In this document: in pieces, positions 1 to 9,008 of the stretch | How positions within the stretch are numbered: the stretch's first letter is position 1 | Layout: each line of letters starts with the position of its first letter | Source: Rhizobium sophoriradicis | Lineage (GTDB): Bacteria; Pseudomonadota; Alphaproteobacteria; Rhizobiales; Rhizobiaceae | Direction of reading: 5' to 3' | DNA: 64,000 nucleotides | Assembly (NCBI RefSeq): GCF_003939025.1 | Contig: NZ_RQIH01000008.1 | Span: forward strand, 124,001 to 188,000 | The notes under the pieces: model-generated | Databases searched by the model: none | What the model was told of the DNA's origin: nothing | Seen by the model: only the letters and a program-made list of their open reading frames with translations | Program-made: the position numbers and the translations under genes

Positions 1-266
1 ATCAGTTGGATGATCTGCACCCGCGCTTTGCGCGCGCCGCGGGGCGGTTGCCGGGAATAACGCTGGGGGTACGGTGTGTTGGCCATGATCGGGACGAATG
101 GCACCTGCTGTCGCTGGACGGCGTACATTTCGACTGGCGAGACGACGAGCGAGTGATGCTGACTTGGCGAGCCCGCTTTGCGCTTGCGGAGGCTCTAGGA
201 ACCGAGCTGACGCTGACGCGGGTACGGCTCAACGTCGAGGCTCCAATGGGCGGGGTAGCAGCATGA
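1..266 (+). CDS. DUF2169-type T6SS adaptor, C-terminal fragment
   Basis: The gene enters from the left edge; only the last 87 or so codons are visible, in the frame starting at base 3. The fragment carries LHPRF, a conserved LPG, and a VHFDWRDDERVMLTWRARF stretch that resembles the end of DUF2169 proteins. These are adaptors that help load PAAR/DUF4150 effectors onto the VgrG spike of type VI secretion systems. Its stop overlaps the next start in an ATGA (263-266), so the two are translationally coupled; a DUF4150 gene directly behind it is the classical arrangement. The assignment rests on a short piece plus this context. Confidence 0.6.
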   Translation, partial: QLDDLHPRFARAAGRLPGITLGVRCVGHDRDEWHLLSLDGVHFDWRDDERVMLTWRARFALAEALGTELTLTRVRLNVEAPMGGVAA

Positions 267-1765
267 GCATCCCACGCGACAACTATGTCGGCGAGCCCGA
301 TTATCCAAGACCATGGACGACGAAACAACCGCGAGAGGGATTGCGCGACTTGGACGAGGCGCGGGTCGTCTCGCTATCGCCGGATGTCTGCCTGACTCCG
401 GTAGGCTCGTCTGCCGTCCCCGTCCCGTACCCGATCGTCGACTATTGCGGGCACGACAAAGACTACACGCCAACCGTCCGCTTTACCGGCAAGAAGGCGA
501 TGGTCATGCGCTCCTGCACGACCCACGTCCATGGCGATGCACCGGGAACGAAAAAGGGTTTCAAATCCGGCACCGTTGAAAATATTTGCGAGCCGATCGG
601 TCATGCCGAGCAGGTACGCGCTGAGGGCTCCCATGTCATCCGCCATCTCGACCGCTTCTGGATGAACAATCGGAACACGCAGGGCGAAGCGATCTTCATC
701 CGTGGTACCGAGACATTCGCAGCGCCGGAAGACGACGATCCTGTTCCGGGGTCTCTCCGCTGGAACGGCAGTGACGAAGGCAGGGTCATCAGCGATGCCT
801 CACCCGAGCCGATTATCATGGGTGCGCAATATGCTCAGGCGGTCCCGGCAACGGTGCCTCAAACGGTTCCTGTGCCGGCCCGACCAGCCCCGGTGCCTCG
901 ACCGCCGGGACAAGTCATCCGGCCGAATGTCCCGCAGTGGAATAAGCCTCCGCCCCGACCGTCCATCAAAGTTGGCAAATGGGTCGGAAGGCTCGGCCGA
1001 TTTGGTCGGGCGATGACTGGCATCGGAGCATTTATCGAGGGTATGTGGCCAACCTCAACGGCAATGCCGTGGTACGACGAAATGCCTCAAGATGATTTCG
1101 AAAGCGTACTTTTCCGGAAAGCACGCGAACTCGAGGAGCAAGGCGTCGACGTTGATGACATTCAGGAGTGGTTCCGATCGGAGCGAGCAGAGAATGCGCG
1201 ACGCCGGAGGCAACAGGAGATCGAGGAAAAACAGAAACCGCAACCACTTCCTCAGACGGAGGGCGCGCGCGTTGATGAGGAAGGCTCCCAACGTCGGTGC
1301 ATCGTCGGCCCCTATGAGGAGATCGAGCCCATATGTCGGGGCAATGCTCACCATATCGTTCCTGACATGGCTTACAGGCTAGGGCGACGACCTGTTAAAT
1401 CGGAATATAATTCTACAGAGAATCGTATCCCGAACGCGCCCACGCTTAACCAGGGGATGTCAATTTGTTTGCTAACCCGACAGCATGGGAGCGATAGCGA
1501 AGGATTGCATGGCGTGCTCCGGCAACGGTTTTCGGATCTCGCAAGCCCCGTACCGGGCACCGCGCCGATGGGTGCAATACTCGCCGAAAGTCTCAAAGTT
1601 ATTGAAGATATCCCGGATTTGCCGGAAGAATGTAAAGCATTAGCCGCCGCCATGGCTACAGGCCAGGTCGCATCGAAAACAGGATTCGCAGCTCCTGGGC
1701 GAACGAAAGAACGACCGCTCCCGTCCGGCGATGCCGAAACTGTTCTTAGAAGGGGACATTATTAA
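263..1765 (+). CDS. DUF4150 (PAAR-like) T6SS effector with C-terminal HNH-type nuclease
   Basis: 500 aa. The ATG at 263 is chosen because it overlaps the upstream stop by four bases; an open frame continues further upstream but lies inside the previous gene. Residues about 25-140 match the DUF4150/PAAR-like tip domain (LTPVGSSAVPVPYP near its start, then a repeat of Gly, Cys and Thr residues). A proline-rich linker follows at about 190-235, then a charged helical stretch. The C-terminal domain contains AHHIVPD at 362-368, the His-His signature of HNH/ENDO VII-type toxin nucleases, followed by NRIPNAPTLNQG and a later conserved His. Predicted role: a nuclease effector delivered on the VgrG spike. 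The stop overlaps the next start by one base (TAATG). Substrate (DNA or RNA) cannot be read from sequence. Confidence 0.82.
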   Translation: MSIPRDNYVGEPDYPRPWTTKQPREGLRDLDEARVVSLSPDVCLTPVGSSAVPVPYPIVDYCGHDKDYTPTVRFTGKKAMVMRSCTTHVHGDAPGTKKGFKSGTVENICEPIGHAEQVRAEGSHVIRHLDRFWMNNRNTQGEAIFIRGTETFAAPEDDDPVPGSLRWNGSDEGRVISDASPEPIIMGAQYAQAVPATVPQTVPVPARPAPVPRPPGQVIRPNVPQWNKPPPRPSIKVGKWVGRLGRFGRAMTGIGAFIEGMWPTSTAMPWYDEMPQDDFESVLFRKARELEEQGVDVDDIQEWFRSERAENARRRRQQEIEEKQKPQPLPQTEGARVDEEGSQRRCIVGPYEEIEPICRGNAHHIVPDMAYRLGRRPVKSEYNSTENRIPNAPTLNQGMSICLLTRQHGSDSEGLHGVLRQRFSDLASPVPGTAPMGAILAESLKVIEDIPDLPEECKALAAAMATGQVASKTGFAAPGRTKERPLPSGDAETVLRRGHY

Positions 1766-2877
1766 TGATTGGCAGTGACTGGAAGGCGACGATTCAAGCC
1801 GCCGCGGCATTTGACGCAGACCGCTTCACAATATGTGTTGGCGAGCTGGAATATGACGATCCGTTTACTGCGATCATTTCCTACGATGGGAGGTTTTCCC
1901 AACCTTGGAGCAGAACGGATGTTGAGCGCGAAATCGTCGATATCAGTTATATGGAAGACGCAGCTTCGGGTGGTCCAATACCTGTAGCGCTCAGCAACGA
2001 GGGCGACGTGTATGTCCTGAAAAACGAACAGGTGGAGCGATCGAAGATTCTCGGAGCCGGAGTTCTCAGTGACGATGCGGAGGGTTTCGGGGCAGTCAAC
2101 ACCTTGGTGATCGACGGAGATAATCAATATGTCGTCGGGGATAGTCGCCAACTCTACCGCCGAGAGGGCCTTGGAACATGGCAACGGCTTTCTGCGGATA
2201 AGTCCCGGCAGGATGGTTATGAGGCTGAACATTTCGGGAATGCGATTTCCTTGGAAGGTTCGCTCCTGATCGAAAGTTTTCAACGACCTTATTCAGCACC
2301 GAACGCTGCGCAGTTCGATCCCAAAACTTGGGAAAACGTCAGCCCGGAGCAGTTTCTAAAGATGATGAAGGAGCAACGATCCGAGCGCGTTTCAAGGCCA
2401 CGCATCCAACGCGTCTATCATTATCTCGACGGCAGCTTCTCTCGATTAACCCTCCCTGAAGATTGCATGATTAGAGCACTATACCGCGACCCGGAGCAGC
2501 GCATTTGGCTTTTGGGCGTGGGAGGTCTGATTATGCAGGGAACCATCGAAGGAGGATTTGAGAAGGTCGGCTTCCACGGGGATAAAGAAACTTTGTTCAG
2601 CGCCGCGTGGTATCGTTCCGAGTTGTTTGTGGCCACAGACGACGGTCTTCGCCGATTTGACGGCCATAAGCTTAGCATTGTGAAGCCCAAACTAAGTTCT
2701 GCAGCTATAAACCGAAATGTTCCCGCCCCGCTGAAAATTCAATCTTCCGATAACACGCTGATTTATTTTGACAGGAAGCATGGCGTGTGCAGGTGGGACG
2801 GGCTGTCATGGAATTGGTACGAGATTCCGCCGTCACTTCTGCAACGCGAGTTCAGAGGCTTACCTGCCAGACAATAG
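1765..2877 (+). CDS. Candidate T6SS immunity-family protein, paralogue 1 of 3
   Basis: 370 aa, family not recognised. It has no signal peptide or membrane segment, so it is probably cytoplasmic. It shares landmarks with the next two genes: a DRF/DDPF region, then QPWSRTDV, then ALSNEGDVYVL, a SDDA motif, and in the C-terminal half a W-x-GVGG-x-I motif and RRFDGH. The repeated W/G-x-GG and FDG units suggest a beta-propeller-like fold (inference). Its start overlaps the stop of the HNH effector, the usual position of a cognate immunity gene. Immunity is inferred from position and duplication only. Confidence 0.6.
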   Translation: MIGSDWKATIQAAAAFDADRFTICVGELEYDDPFTAIISYDGRFSQPWSRTDVEREIVDISYMEDAASGGPIPVALSNEGDVYVLKNEQVERSKILGAGVLSDDAEGFGAVNTLVIDGDNQYVVGDSRQLYRREGLGTWQRLSADKSRQDGYEAEHFGNAISLEGSLLIESFQRPYSAPNAAQFDPKTWENVSPEQFLKMMKEQRSERVSRPRIQRVYHYLDGSFSRLTLPEDCMIRALYRDPEQRIWLLGVGGLIMQGTIEGGFEKVGFHGDKETLFSAAWYRSELFVATDDGLRRFDGHKLSIVKPKLSSAAINRNVPAPLKIQSSDNTLIYFDRKHGVCRWDGLSWNWYEIPPSLLQREFRGLPARQ

Positions 2878-2989
2878 GGCTCGTCTATCGTATGCTTGCA
2901 GCCATATCTGTAAATAGCGGACACGCCCTGCCTTGCGGGCAACGCGTGATGTCCTGAAGGTCGGTCGGCACCGCTTGAAGTGACGGAAC

Positions 2990-4138
2990 ATGAAGGCATT
3001 CGATCGACACCACATTGATGGAGCCATTGCTCTCGGGAAAGACACGTTTTGTGTCGTGTTCAGCGGCAAAGATTATGAGGATATGTATTCCTATGTGCTG
3101 GTTCATGAAGGCGGATTGGAACAGCCATGGTCCCGCTCCGACGTCCCGCGCAAGATCGATGGTCTTACCGGCAAAATCGGAGAGGATGGACGACCGATCA
3201 TCTACGCCCTCAGTGACGAAGGCGATGTTTATACACTGGCGATGGGACAGAATTCCACACACCGGAAAATCCAAGGAGCCAGCGTCTATTCCGACGATGC
3301 GACCGACCTCGCATACGTCAACTCAATAGCGCTGATTGGCGACGCCTTGTTCGTAACGGGTTATCACTCGCAGCTTTACCGCCTGACGGATATCGACATC
3401 GACTGGTTTCGAAAGGAAAGGCTGCCGCAGGCGCCAGAAACCTATGATTACCTCGTCTTCGGTGATCTGAACGGCATATCAGAAACCAGCCTCTACATGA
3501 ACGTTAAATATTCTCCAACGAGCACAAAGCGCCAATTGACCGAGGAGGAAGAAGAGTGCGCCGCGGAGCTATTTGAGCTAGGAAAAACCGATGAGGCACT
3601 AGCCATTCACCATGCCGCCGAAGGCCAGACGCGTGTTTTGGAGGGCCGCCTCTACCATTGGAACGGGCAAGAATGGCGGATTGTGGCCAAGCCGCGCTCA
3701 GGAAAACACTATCCGGAGCCAGAAACCCTTTCTGACATCTTCGTTGAATCAAAAGACAAGATCTGGGCTGTCGGCGGTAATGGCGTCATTTTGTTCGGCA
3801 ATGCCGAGCATGGTTTTCAGGATATTTCCTTCAAGGGAAATGATGAGAATTTGCGCTCGATTACGAAATTCAAGGATCGGATGGTGATCGCGTCTGATTA
3901 CGCTTTGCACTGGTTCGATGGACATCTGCTGTCTCCCTTGAAACCCGTCCTTGATCCGAGCATCAATCGCAACATTCCCAACCCGCTCAAAGTCCAGGCT
4001 GTTGACGATGTGCTGTATTACTTCGACACGAAACATGGCGTTCATACCTTCGATGGTGAACGCTGGACAGAAATCGAAATTCCGCCTGAGTTGCTGGAGC
4101 GCGATTTCAAAGGACTACGGGCGGCCAAGACTCGATGA
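2990..4138 (+). CDS. Candidate T6SS immunity-family protein, paralogue 2 of 3
   Basis: 382 aa, homologous to the genes on both sides. Shared landmarks are QPWSRSDVPR, ALSDEGDVYTL, SDDATD, WAVGGNGVILFG and WFDGHLLSPLKPVL, and the C-terminus (YYFDTKHGVHTFDGERW and RDFKGL) is close to paralogue 1 (YFDRKHGVCRWDGLSW, REFRGL). A stop codon lies nine bases upstream of the ATG in the same frame, which fixes the start region. A 112-base gap separates it from paralogue 1, so it may have its own initiation signals. It overlaps paralogue 3 by four bases (ATGA). Function is inferred from position behind the effector. Confidence 0.6.
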   Translation: MKAFDRHHIDGAIALGKDTFCVVFSGKDYEDMYSYVLVHEGGLEQPWSRSDVPRKIDGLTGKIGEDGRPIIYALSDEGDVYTLAMGQNSTHRKIQGASVYSDDATDLAYVNSIALIGDALFVTGYHSQLYRLTDIDIDWFRKERLPQAPETYDYLVFGDLNGISETSLYMNVKYSPTSTKRQLTEEEEECAAELFELGKTDEALAIHHAAEGQTRVLEGRLYHWNGQEWRIVAKPRSGKHYPEPETLSDIFVESKDKIWAVGGNGVILFGNAEHGFQDISFKGNDENLRSITKFKDRMVIASDYALHWFDGHLLSPLKPVLDPSINRNIPNPLKVQAVDDVLYYFDTKHGVHTFDGERWTEIEIPPELLERDFKGLRAAKTR

Positions 4139-5313
4139 CCGACGCCATTAATGACGATGAAGATTTCGAAGAGCTCTATGGAGCATGGGAGCCGACGCTT
4201 TACGCCGCGGCTATGGCGGATGATCGGTACTTTGCGCTTTTGCTCGGCGGTCCGCGCTGGGACGATCCCTATACTATCATTCTCACTCGGGATGCCAAAG
4301 CGCAGACATTTTCGCGCCTGGATGTACGACGCGAATTAAGGGATATCAGAGTGGTGCCGCGGGCCGATGACGCGGGCGAGCCATCTTATGTGGCGCTCAG
4401 CCTAAACGGCGACATCTATTTGATCAGTCCCAAAGGCGCAGAGCACTCGATCATTCCGGGAACCCAGGCCGAATCCGATGATGCGCCCGAGATCCTGTTC
4501 AGTTCCATTCTGCCGGTGGAAGATCAATGGCTGGTTGCGGGTGGCAAAGGCTTTCTGAAGCTTTGTAAAGCAAAATCCTGGCAAGATGTTTCTCCGTCTC
4601 CGCCAACAGCGTATCCCTACAACGTGCCCGATTGGACGATCCTTGGGACCAATCATAGCGGTGATATTTTCATCGTGGCGACGCAGGCGGCGAACACGCG
4701 GCATTTCAATCTCTATCCTGGCCATCCGCTTTATCGAGACGGAATGTCTGAGGACGAGGAATTTGAGAATCAGAAAAAGCTTTATGCCGAAATGGATCGC
4801 TATCCGCGTCTGAAAACACTTTCCACAGGCCGGCCCGGCGCCTGGAAGCAGCAGGTATTACCGGATCGCATCGCTCGGTCTCTTCCCGCTTATGGCTATG
4901 TAGCCGATGTCGAGAGTGATGGTGTCGAGGCGAACTACGTCATCGGCTCCGACGGTCTTGTGATGAAGGGTAATCCAAATACCGGTTTTGCCGATATCTC
5001 ATCGATTGCCGATCGCGAGAAGAATTTCAAGGACGCCGTTCGCTTGCGCAACGATCTCGTTCTTGCGACGGGCACTGAACTCTTCCGGTTCGATGGGCAT
5101 TTGGCAAAGCCGTTTGTGCCCAAGGTGAAGATGCGCTCCGCCCCCTTTGTCCTGCAGCCGAGTGCGATTTTCGTCCAGAACGACAAGCTCTATGTTTTCG
5201 ATTACGGGCTTCGCTATTACATCTTGGACGATGCGGGTTGGCATCAATACGATATCCCGAAAGACCTTTCGGCACGGCCGTTCAAGGGTGGGAGCGACAA
5301 AGGATCGCCTTGA
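4135..5313 (+). CDS. Candidate T6SS immunity-family protein, paralogue 3 of 3
   Basis: 392 aa. It is the most divergent of the three paralogues but keeps the same order of landmarks: DDPYTIIL, FSRLDVRRELRDI, ALSLNGDIYLI, SDDAPE, a C-terminal IGSDGLVMKG unit and LFRFDGHLAKPFVPK. It has an acidic N-terminal extension (DDEDFEELYGAWEP) missing from the others. It overlaps paralogue 2 by four bases, so the two are probably co-translated. No signal peptide is visible. Function is unknown; an immunity or effector-binding role is inferred from the locus. Confidence 0.58.
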   Translation: MTDAINDDEDFEELYGAWEPTLYAAAMADDRYFALLLGGPRWDDPYTIILTRDAKAQTFSRLDVRRELRDIRVVPRADDAGEPSYVALSLNGDIYLISPKGAEHSIIPGTQAESDDAPEILFSSILPVEDQWLVAGGKGFLKLCKAKSWQDVSPSPPTAYPYNVPDWTILGTNHSGDIFIVATQAANTRHFNLYPGHPLYRDGMSEDEEFENQKKLYAEMDRYPRLKTLSTGRPGAWKQQVLPDRIARSLPAYGYVADVESDGVEANYVIGSDGLVMKGNPNTGFADISSIADREKNFKDAVRLRNDLVLATGTELFRFDGHLAKPFVPKVKMRSAPFVLQPSAIFVQNDKLYVFDYGLRYYILDDAGWHQYDIPKDLSARPFKGGSDKGSP

Positions 5314-5370
5314 CCGAATCGAGTGGCTGATGAGCAACTGGTGGCCTCACGACAAGAATTTGGAGCCAAT

Positions 5371-6108
5371 ATGGCCGCTACACCTCGGCGCCCCCTGCAG
5401 GAAATAATGGATGAATTCGGACCAATCAAAGACGGTATAGCGGTTTCCGCTTTGCAGGCTGAGCGCTACCGCGGGAAGTTGCCTGACGCCATGGTTGATT
5501 TCTGGATTGAACATGGTCGCGGGCAGTGGCGTGATGGTCTCTACTGGATCTGCGATCCGGAACCGATCATGCCTGTTTTGCATACGCTGTCTGCCGGCGA
5601 TCCGGAATTCGACGCCGGAAGAATGGTGCCTTTCTTGCGTGATGCATTCGGTGAAGTCAGCATCTGGCATCCCACATTTAAGGTGATCACGCTCAATGTG
5701 AATTCCGGCACGGTCACCACCACGGACATTACCACCAAAGTCATCGAGGGTATGCCTCCCTTCGATGACGATATGGCGGTAGCTTCCGCCGTGGACGCCA
5801 GTGTTTTCGATATTAACGGCTGGGTGGATTCTACGACCGGCAAGCCAGTTTTCGATGCCGTACGCCGGCGGCTCGGGCCGATTGATGCCAGTCAGGTCTA
5901 TACTATGGTCCCGCATTTCCGCCTCGGCGGCGCCGGCGCCGCTAAGGATTTTTCAATCGGCGGCTTCATCGAATATCTGGGCGTTCTGACGCAGATGGGA
6001 CCCTTTACATTTGAACGCTATGTCGATCCGAAGGAGAGTGGACGGGGTGCTTTTGGGCATCTCGAAGCTGTTCGTACGATCGGACATGACCGTCTGGTCG
6101 AGAATTGA
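5371..6108 (+). CDS. GAD-like / DUF1851 (Tdi1-type immunity) protein
   Basis: 245 aa. The ATG at 5371 has a GGAG six bases upstream; an upstream in-frame GTG at 5323 is possible but has a weaker site. Residues about 10-115 resemble the GAD-like domain (RPLQEIMDEFGPI, LPDAMVDFWIEHGRG, DGLYWICDPE), and about 150-235 resemble DUF1851 (PIDASQVYTMVPHFRLGG, ending GPFTFERY). This two-domain build is that of Tdi1, the Agrobacterium protein that neutralises the T6SS DNase Tde1. No Tde-type toxin is visible here, so it may be an orphan or acquired immunity gene, or may act on the HNH effector upstream. Confidence 0.72.
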   Translation: MAATPRRPLQEIMDEFGPIKDGIAVSALQAERYRGKLPDAMVDFWIEHGRGQWRDGLYWICDPEPIMPVLHTLSAGDPEFDAGRMVPFLRDAFGEVSIWHPTFKVITLNVNSGTVTTTDITTKVIEGMPPFDDDMAVASAVDASVFDINGWVDSTTGKPVFDAVRRRLGPIDASQVYTMVPHFRLGGAGAAKDFSIGGFIEYLGVLTQMGPFTFERYVDPKESGRGAFGHLEAVRTIGHDRLVEN

Positions 6109-6949
6109 TGTGAAGCGGTTTTCGAACGTCCGAACCTTGTTCTTCGCACCGATCGTCCTGATCGGGCTCGGCGCTCCGGCGGGATTGGCGGGGCAGAATG
6201 AATGCGCCGGCCGTACGGCAGACATCATTCGGCGGGCCTATCCGAGCGCGACAAATGCCGATGATGGTACTCTTCTGTTCGAGGGGGCAACCCTCACGTT
6301 AGCCAAGGGCGACGGTGTTGATGGCGATCCGCATGCGGTGATCTGCCGGGTTTGGCCGGCTCAACCCCAGCTGACGCTGATTGCGGTTCCGTTGATGACG
6401 GAGCAGTCGGATTCGGAAAACGAAGGCGATATCGAACTGCTCGTCGTCGACAGCACCAACCTGCAAGTAAGGCAGCGGCTGCGTCTTGACGGCCTTATGT
6501 CCGACGACGCCTTTCGTGTACGAAGCGTCGCCTTCGATACCGCACGTTATCAGCTCGCGCCGAAGAGAACGGCTTTCGGCCTGCGTGTTTCGCGGGATGG
6601 CAGCTCGCGCGCCAATCCATTTGGTGAAACGACCTTATGGCTTTTTTCGATCGAAGGTGATCGGCTAAAGCCGGTTCTCGACAATATTGTCGTCGGCGAA
6701 AGTCAGGGAGAATGGGATACCGTCTGCGCCGGTGAGTTTAGCGAAACCACCCGCACGCTTTCGATGGTTCCATCAGCGAAAGACACGATTGCCGACATCG
6801 TTGTCACAGAGAAAACGAGGACATCCGTCAACACGGTCGGAACGGATAATGGTTGCAAGAGCGAAGATGAGACGACGACCCGCAAGTACCGGCTGCGGTA
6901 CGACGGATCGGGATATGGCGTTCCCAAAGACCTGAAGCGGGTCGATTAG
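6086..6949 (+). CDS. Exported hypothetical protein of the T6SS locus
   Basis: 287 aa if started at the ATG at 6086, which overlaps the GAD-like gene by 23 bases. From this start the N-terminus reads as a signal peptide: basic residues, a hydrophobic run (TLFFAPIVLIGLGAPAG) and a probable cleavage after GLA. An earlier in-frame ATG at 6011 would bury that signal. The mature part has Cys residues near both ends (NECAG, DNGCKSED), compatible with a periplasmic disulfide protein. The family is not recognised. Its tight coupling to a Tdi1-type gene suggests a role in the same effector/immunity locus, perhaps periplasmic. Confidence 0.55.
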   Translation: MTVWSRIDVKRFSNVRTLFFAPIVLIGLGAPAGLAGQNECAGRTADIIRRAYPSATNADDGTLLFEGATLTLAKGDGVDGDPHAVICRVWPAQPQLTLIAVPLMTEQSDSENEGDIELLVVDSTNLQVRQRLRLDGLMSDDAFRVRSVAFDTARYQLAPKRTAFGLRVSRDGSSRANPFGETTLWLFSIEGDRLKPVLDNIVVGESQGEWDTVCAGEFSETTRTLSMVPSAKDTIADIVVTEKTRTSVNTVGTDNGCKSEDETTTRKYRLRYDGSGYGVPKDLKRVD

Positions 6950-7288
6950 GAGGAGCTGACCGGGATGGTGCGCCAGGCTGCGCATCGAACCGGCGGCGAT
7001 GATCCGACGCCATGGCTGCAGGCTGCCGGATCAGGGTCAAAAAGCGCTGATGCTGTCCGTTCTGCGCGGCAATTATCCGGCAGTAGGGGCAAGGAAGGAC
7101 TTTTTTAAAGCGTCGCTGCCTTGGATGGTCCTGCTTTTGGCAAAGCTGGCGCCGGCGCACTCATGAGCGGCAGCGGCGCAATTGGTCAGTGGGGAATAGA
7201 ATATGGTGCATGGCTGTGCTGCTCTCTTGATCCGTCACGAGTCCGACGACGGCGGCGTGTTGCGCTAAGGCTGGTGCGTGGTCGAGAC
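6950..7288. other. Gap without a recognisable gene
   Basis: About 340 bases between the exported protein and the HAMP remnant. Short open frames exist in several phases, but none has a convincing ribosome site or family resemblance. A run of seven T at about 7101-7107 follows no strong stem. I see nothing definite here; it may be decayed coding sequence. Confidence 0.4.
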
Positions 7289-7843
7289 ATGAACGGCTCC
7301 GGACCGAACACGACGCATCAAGGCCGGGATCCTCGCGATCCCGAAAGCGCGGTGGACCTCGAGGATCAGAAGGCCCGATTCTGCGCTGACATCGCGGCAT
7401 TCGCCGATGGTGCCATGAATGGCGATCTGACGCGGCGAATGAATGCCGACTATACGGACCCGAATTTTAGGCGTTCGGCGACGATGCTCAATGAACTGAT
7501 GTCGTCGATCGGCAGTAACCTCGATGATTTCAACGATGCGATGGCCGCTCTCGCCCAAGGCGATCTCCATCGCGGCATGCGGGACAAGCACCGCGGCGCA
7601 TTTGGACCGCTGCAGAAGAACTTCAATCTTGCCATGGCGACAGTCCGCACCGTGCTCGGCGAACAGGGGGCGGAGCGTTTTACGAACAAGGCTTCAAAAT
7701 TCCGGCGAATGCTGGCCACGGTGGTGCCGGATGAGACTGGTGGCGAAATCCGGTGCTCGGACGATGGTTCGCGACCGGTTCCGTCGCCGCCACACGATCT
7801 TTGGCTGAGGCTCGCCGAGGCGCTGAACGGGTTCCGCCGCTGA
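7289..7843 (+). pseudogene. Truncated double-HAMP fragment of a methyl-accepting chemotaxis protein
   Basis: 184 aa from an ATG at 7289. Two HAMP-like units are visible: FADGAMNGDLTRRM (about residues 35-48), and a second containing AALAQGDLHRGM and RGAFGPLQKNFNLAM (about 85-120). In rhizobial chemoreceptors this pattern sits just before the coiled-coil signalling domain. Here the similarity stops after TVRTVLGE and is replaced by unrelated residues, so the whole methyl-accepting domain is missing, as are the membrane segments before the HAMP pair. It is most likely the leftover of a deleted receptor gene. An independent soluble poly-HAMP protein is a less likely alternative. Confidence 0.6.
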
Positions 7844-7964
7844 AAAGGCCTGCGCGGCCATCGGGGCGAACATGGTCGGTGACATGCCGCAAAACACGAG
7901 CTTGCCGGCAGGCGGACCTCCACTTGAAAGATTTGCGGTCCGACCAGCGCCAGGAACAGGTAGG

Positions 7965-9008
7965 TCAGCCCGTTCCGTTCGATCCCTCGCAGACGGGCGC
8001 GTCCGCGCGCATCAAGCCAAGCATCTTCAGGTCCTCCCACAGCGCGCAAGGGATAGGTGTGCTGCGCCCGCGGGCGTTTGACGCCACTTGATCGACCGAC
8101 TGGCCACCGGGGATGACGGAAACGACAGCTGGATGGAAGAGCGGAAAGTTGAGCGCCGCATCTGCCAGGGCGACTTCGTGTTTGCGGCAGACTTGCTCTA
8201 TTCGCCGGACCTTGTCGACGATTTCGGAAGGGGCGTCGGAGTAATTATATCGTGCGCCGGCAATCGGCCCCGTCGCCAGGATGCCGGAATTATACGGGCC
8301 GCCGAGCACTATGCCGATATCGCGGGCTTCGCACATGGGGAGAAAGGATTCCAATGCCTCCTGCTCAAGCAGAGTATAGCGTCCGGCAAGCAGGAACAGA
8401 TCGAAATCCCCCCGTTCGGCCAGCGCCTGACACATCTCCCACTCGTTTATTCCGCCACCGATCGCCTTCACGACTCCCTGGTCGCGTAGCGAGATCATTG
8501 CCTGGTATCCACCGCCCATGAATTGCCCGACATAGTGGTCGCAGGCTGCTTGCGTGCCGTGATTGAAGACATCCAGGTCGTGTACGAACAGAATATCGAA
8601 GCTGTCGAGACCGGTGCGCTCGAAAGATGCTTCGAACGATCGCATGACGCCATCGTAGCTGTAGTCGAAAACTTCCCGACGACTGGGAGTATCGAAGAAT
8701 TTGCCGATGCCGGTCCGCTGTTCGGGTCGGCAGACCTTCAAGATCCGTCCAACTTTTGTCGACACCACGAAGTCTTCGCGCTTTTTCGTCGCAAGGAAAT
8801 GGCCGACCCGCCTTTCCGCGAGGCCAAGCCCGTAGAGCGGTGCGGTGTCGAAGTAGCGGATGCCGTATCGCCAGGCTGCATCCAATACGGCTGCCGCCGC
8901 ATCATCGGTGATTGCTCGATAGAGATTGCCGAGCGGCGCCGTGCCAAACCCGAGTTCCGTAAAAGTGAGCCCGCTGTCTCCCCTGCGATCCCAGTGTCGC
9001 GTCTTCAT
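7965..9008 (-). CDS. Aldo/keto reductase (D-threo-aldose dehydrogenase-like)
   Basis: 347 aa from the ATG at 9008; a GTG at 9041 would add 11 residues, and neither start has a strong ribosome site. The protein has the aldo-keto reductase TIM-barrel landmarks: LGFGTAPLGN, the catalytic Asp and Tyr in YFDTAPLYG, the Lys in STKVGR, the His in LFVHDLD, and NFPLFHPAVVSVIPGG near the end. The overall sequence resembles the branch holding pyridoxal 4-dehydrogenase, L-fucose dehydrogenase and D-threo-aldose 1-dehydrogenase. It is a cytoplasmic NAD(P)-dependent enzyme. It stands alone and transcribes away from the diguanylate cyclase, so context does not reveal the substrate. Confidence 0.85.
   Translation of the reverse strand: MKTRHWDRRGDSGLTFTELGFGTAPLGNLYRAITDDAAAAVLDAAWRYGIRYFDTAPLYGLGLAERRVGHFLATKKREDFVVSTKVGRILKVCRPEQRTGIGKFFDTPSRREVFDYSYDGVMRSFEASFERTGLDSFDILFVHDLDVFNHGTQAACDHYVGQFMGGGYQAMISLRDQGVVKAIGGGINEWEMCQALAERGDFDLFLLAGRYTLLEQEALESFLPMCEARDIGIVLGGPYNSGILATGPIAGARYNYSDAPSEIVDKVRRIEQVCRKHEVALADAALNFPLFHPAVVSVIPGGQSVDQVASNARGRSTPIPCALWEDLKMLGLMRADAPVCEGSNGTG

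Noticed and set aside
98-262. Longer N-terminus for the HNH effector
   Set aside because: This part lies in the DUF2169 gene in another frame, and the DUF4150 domain fits a start at 263.
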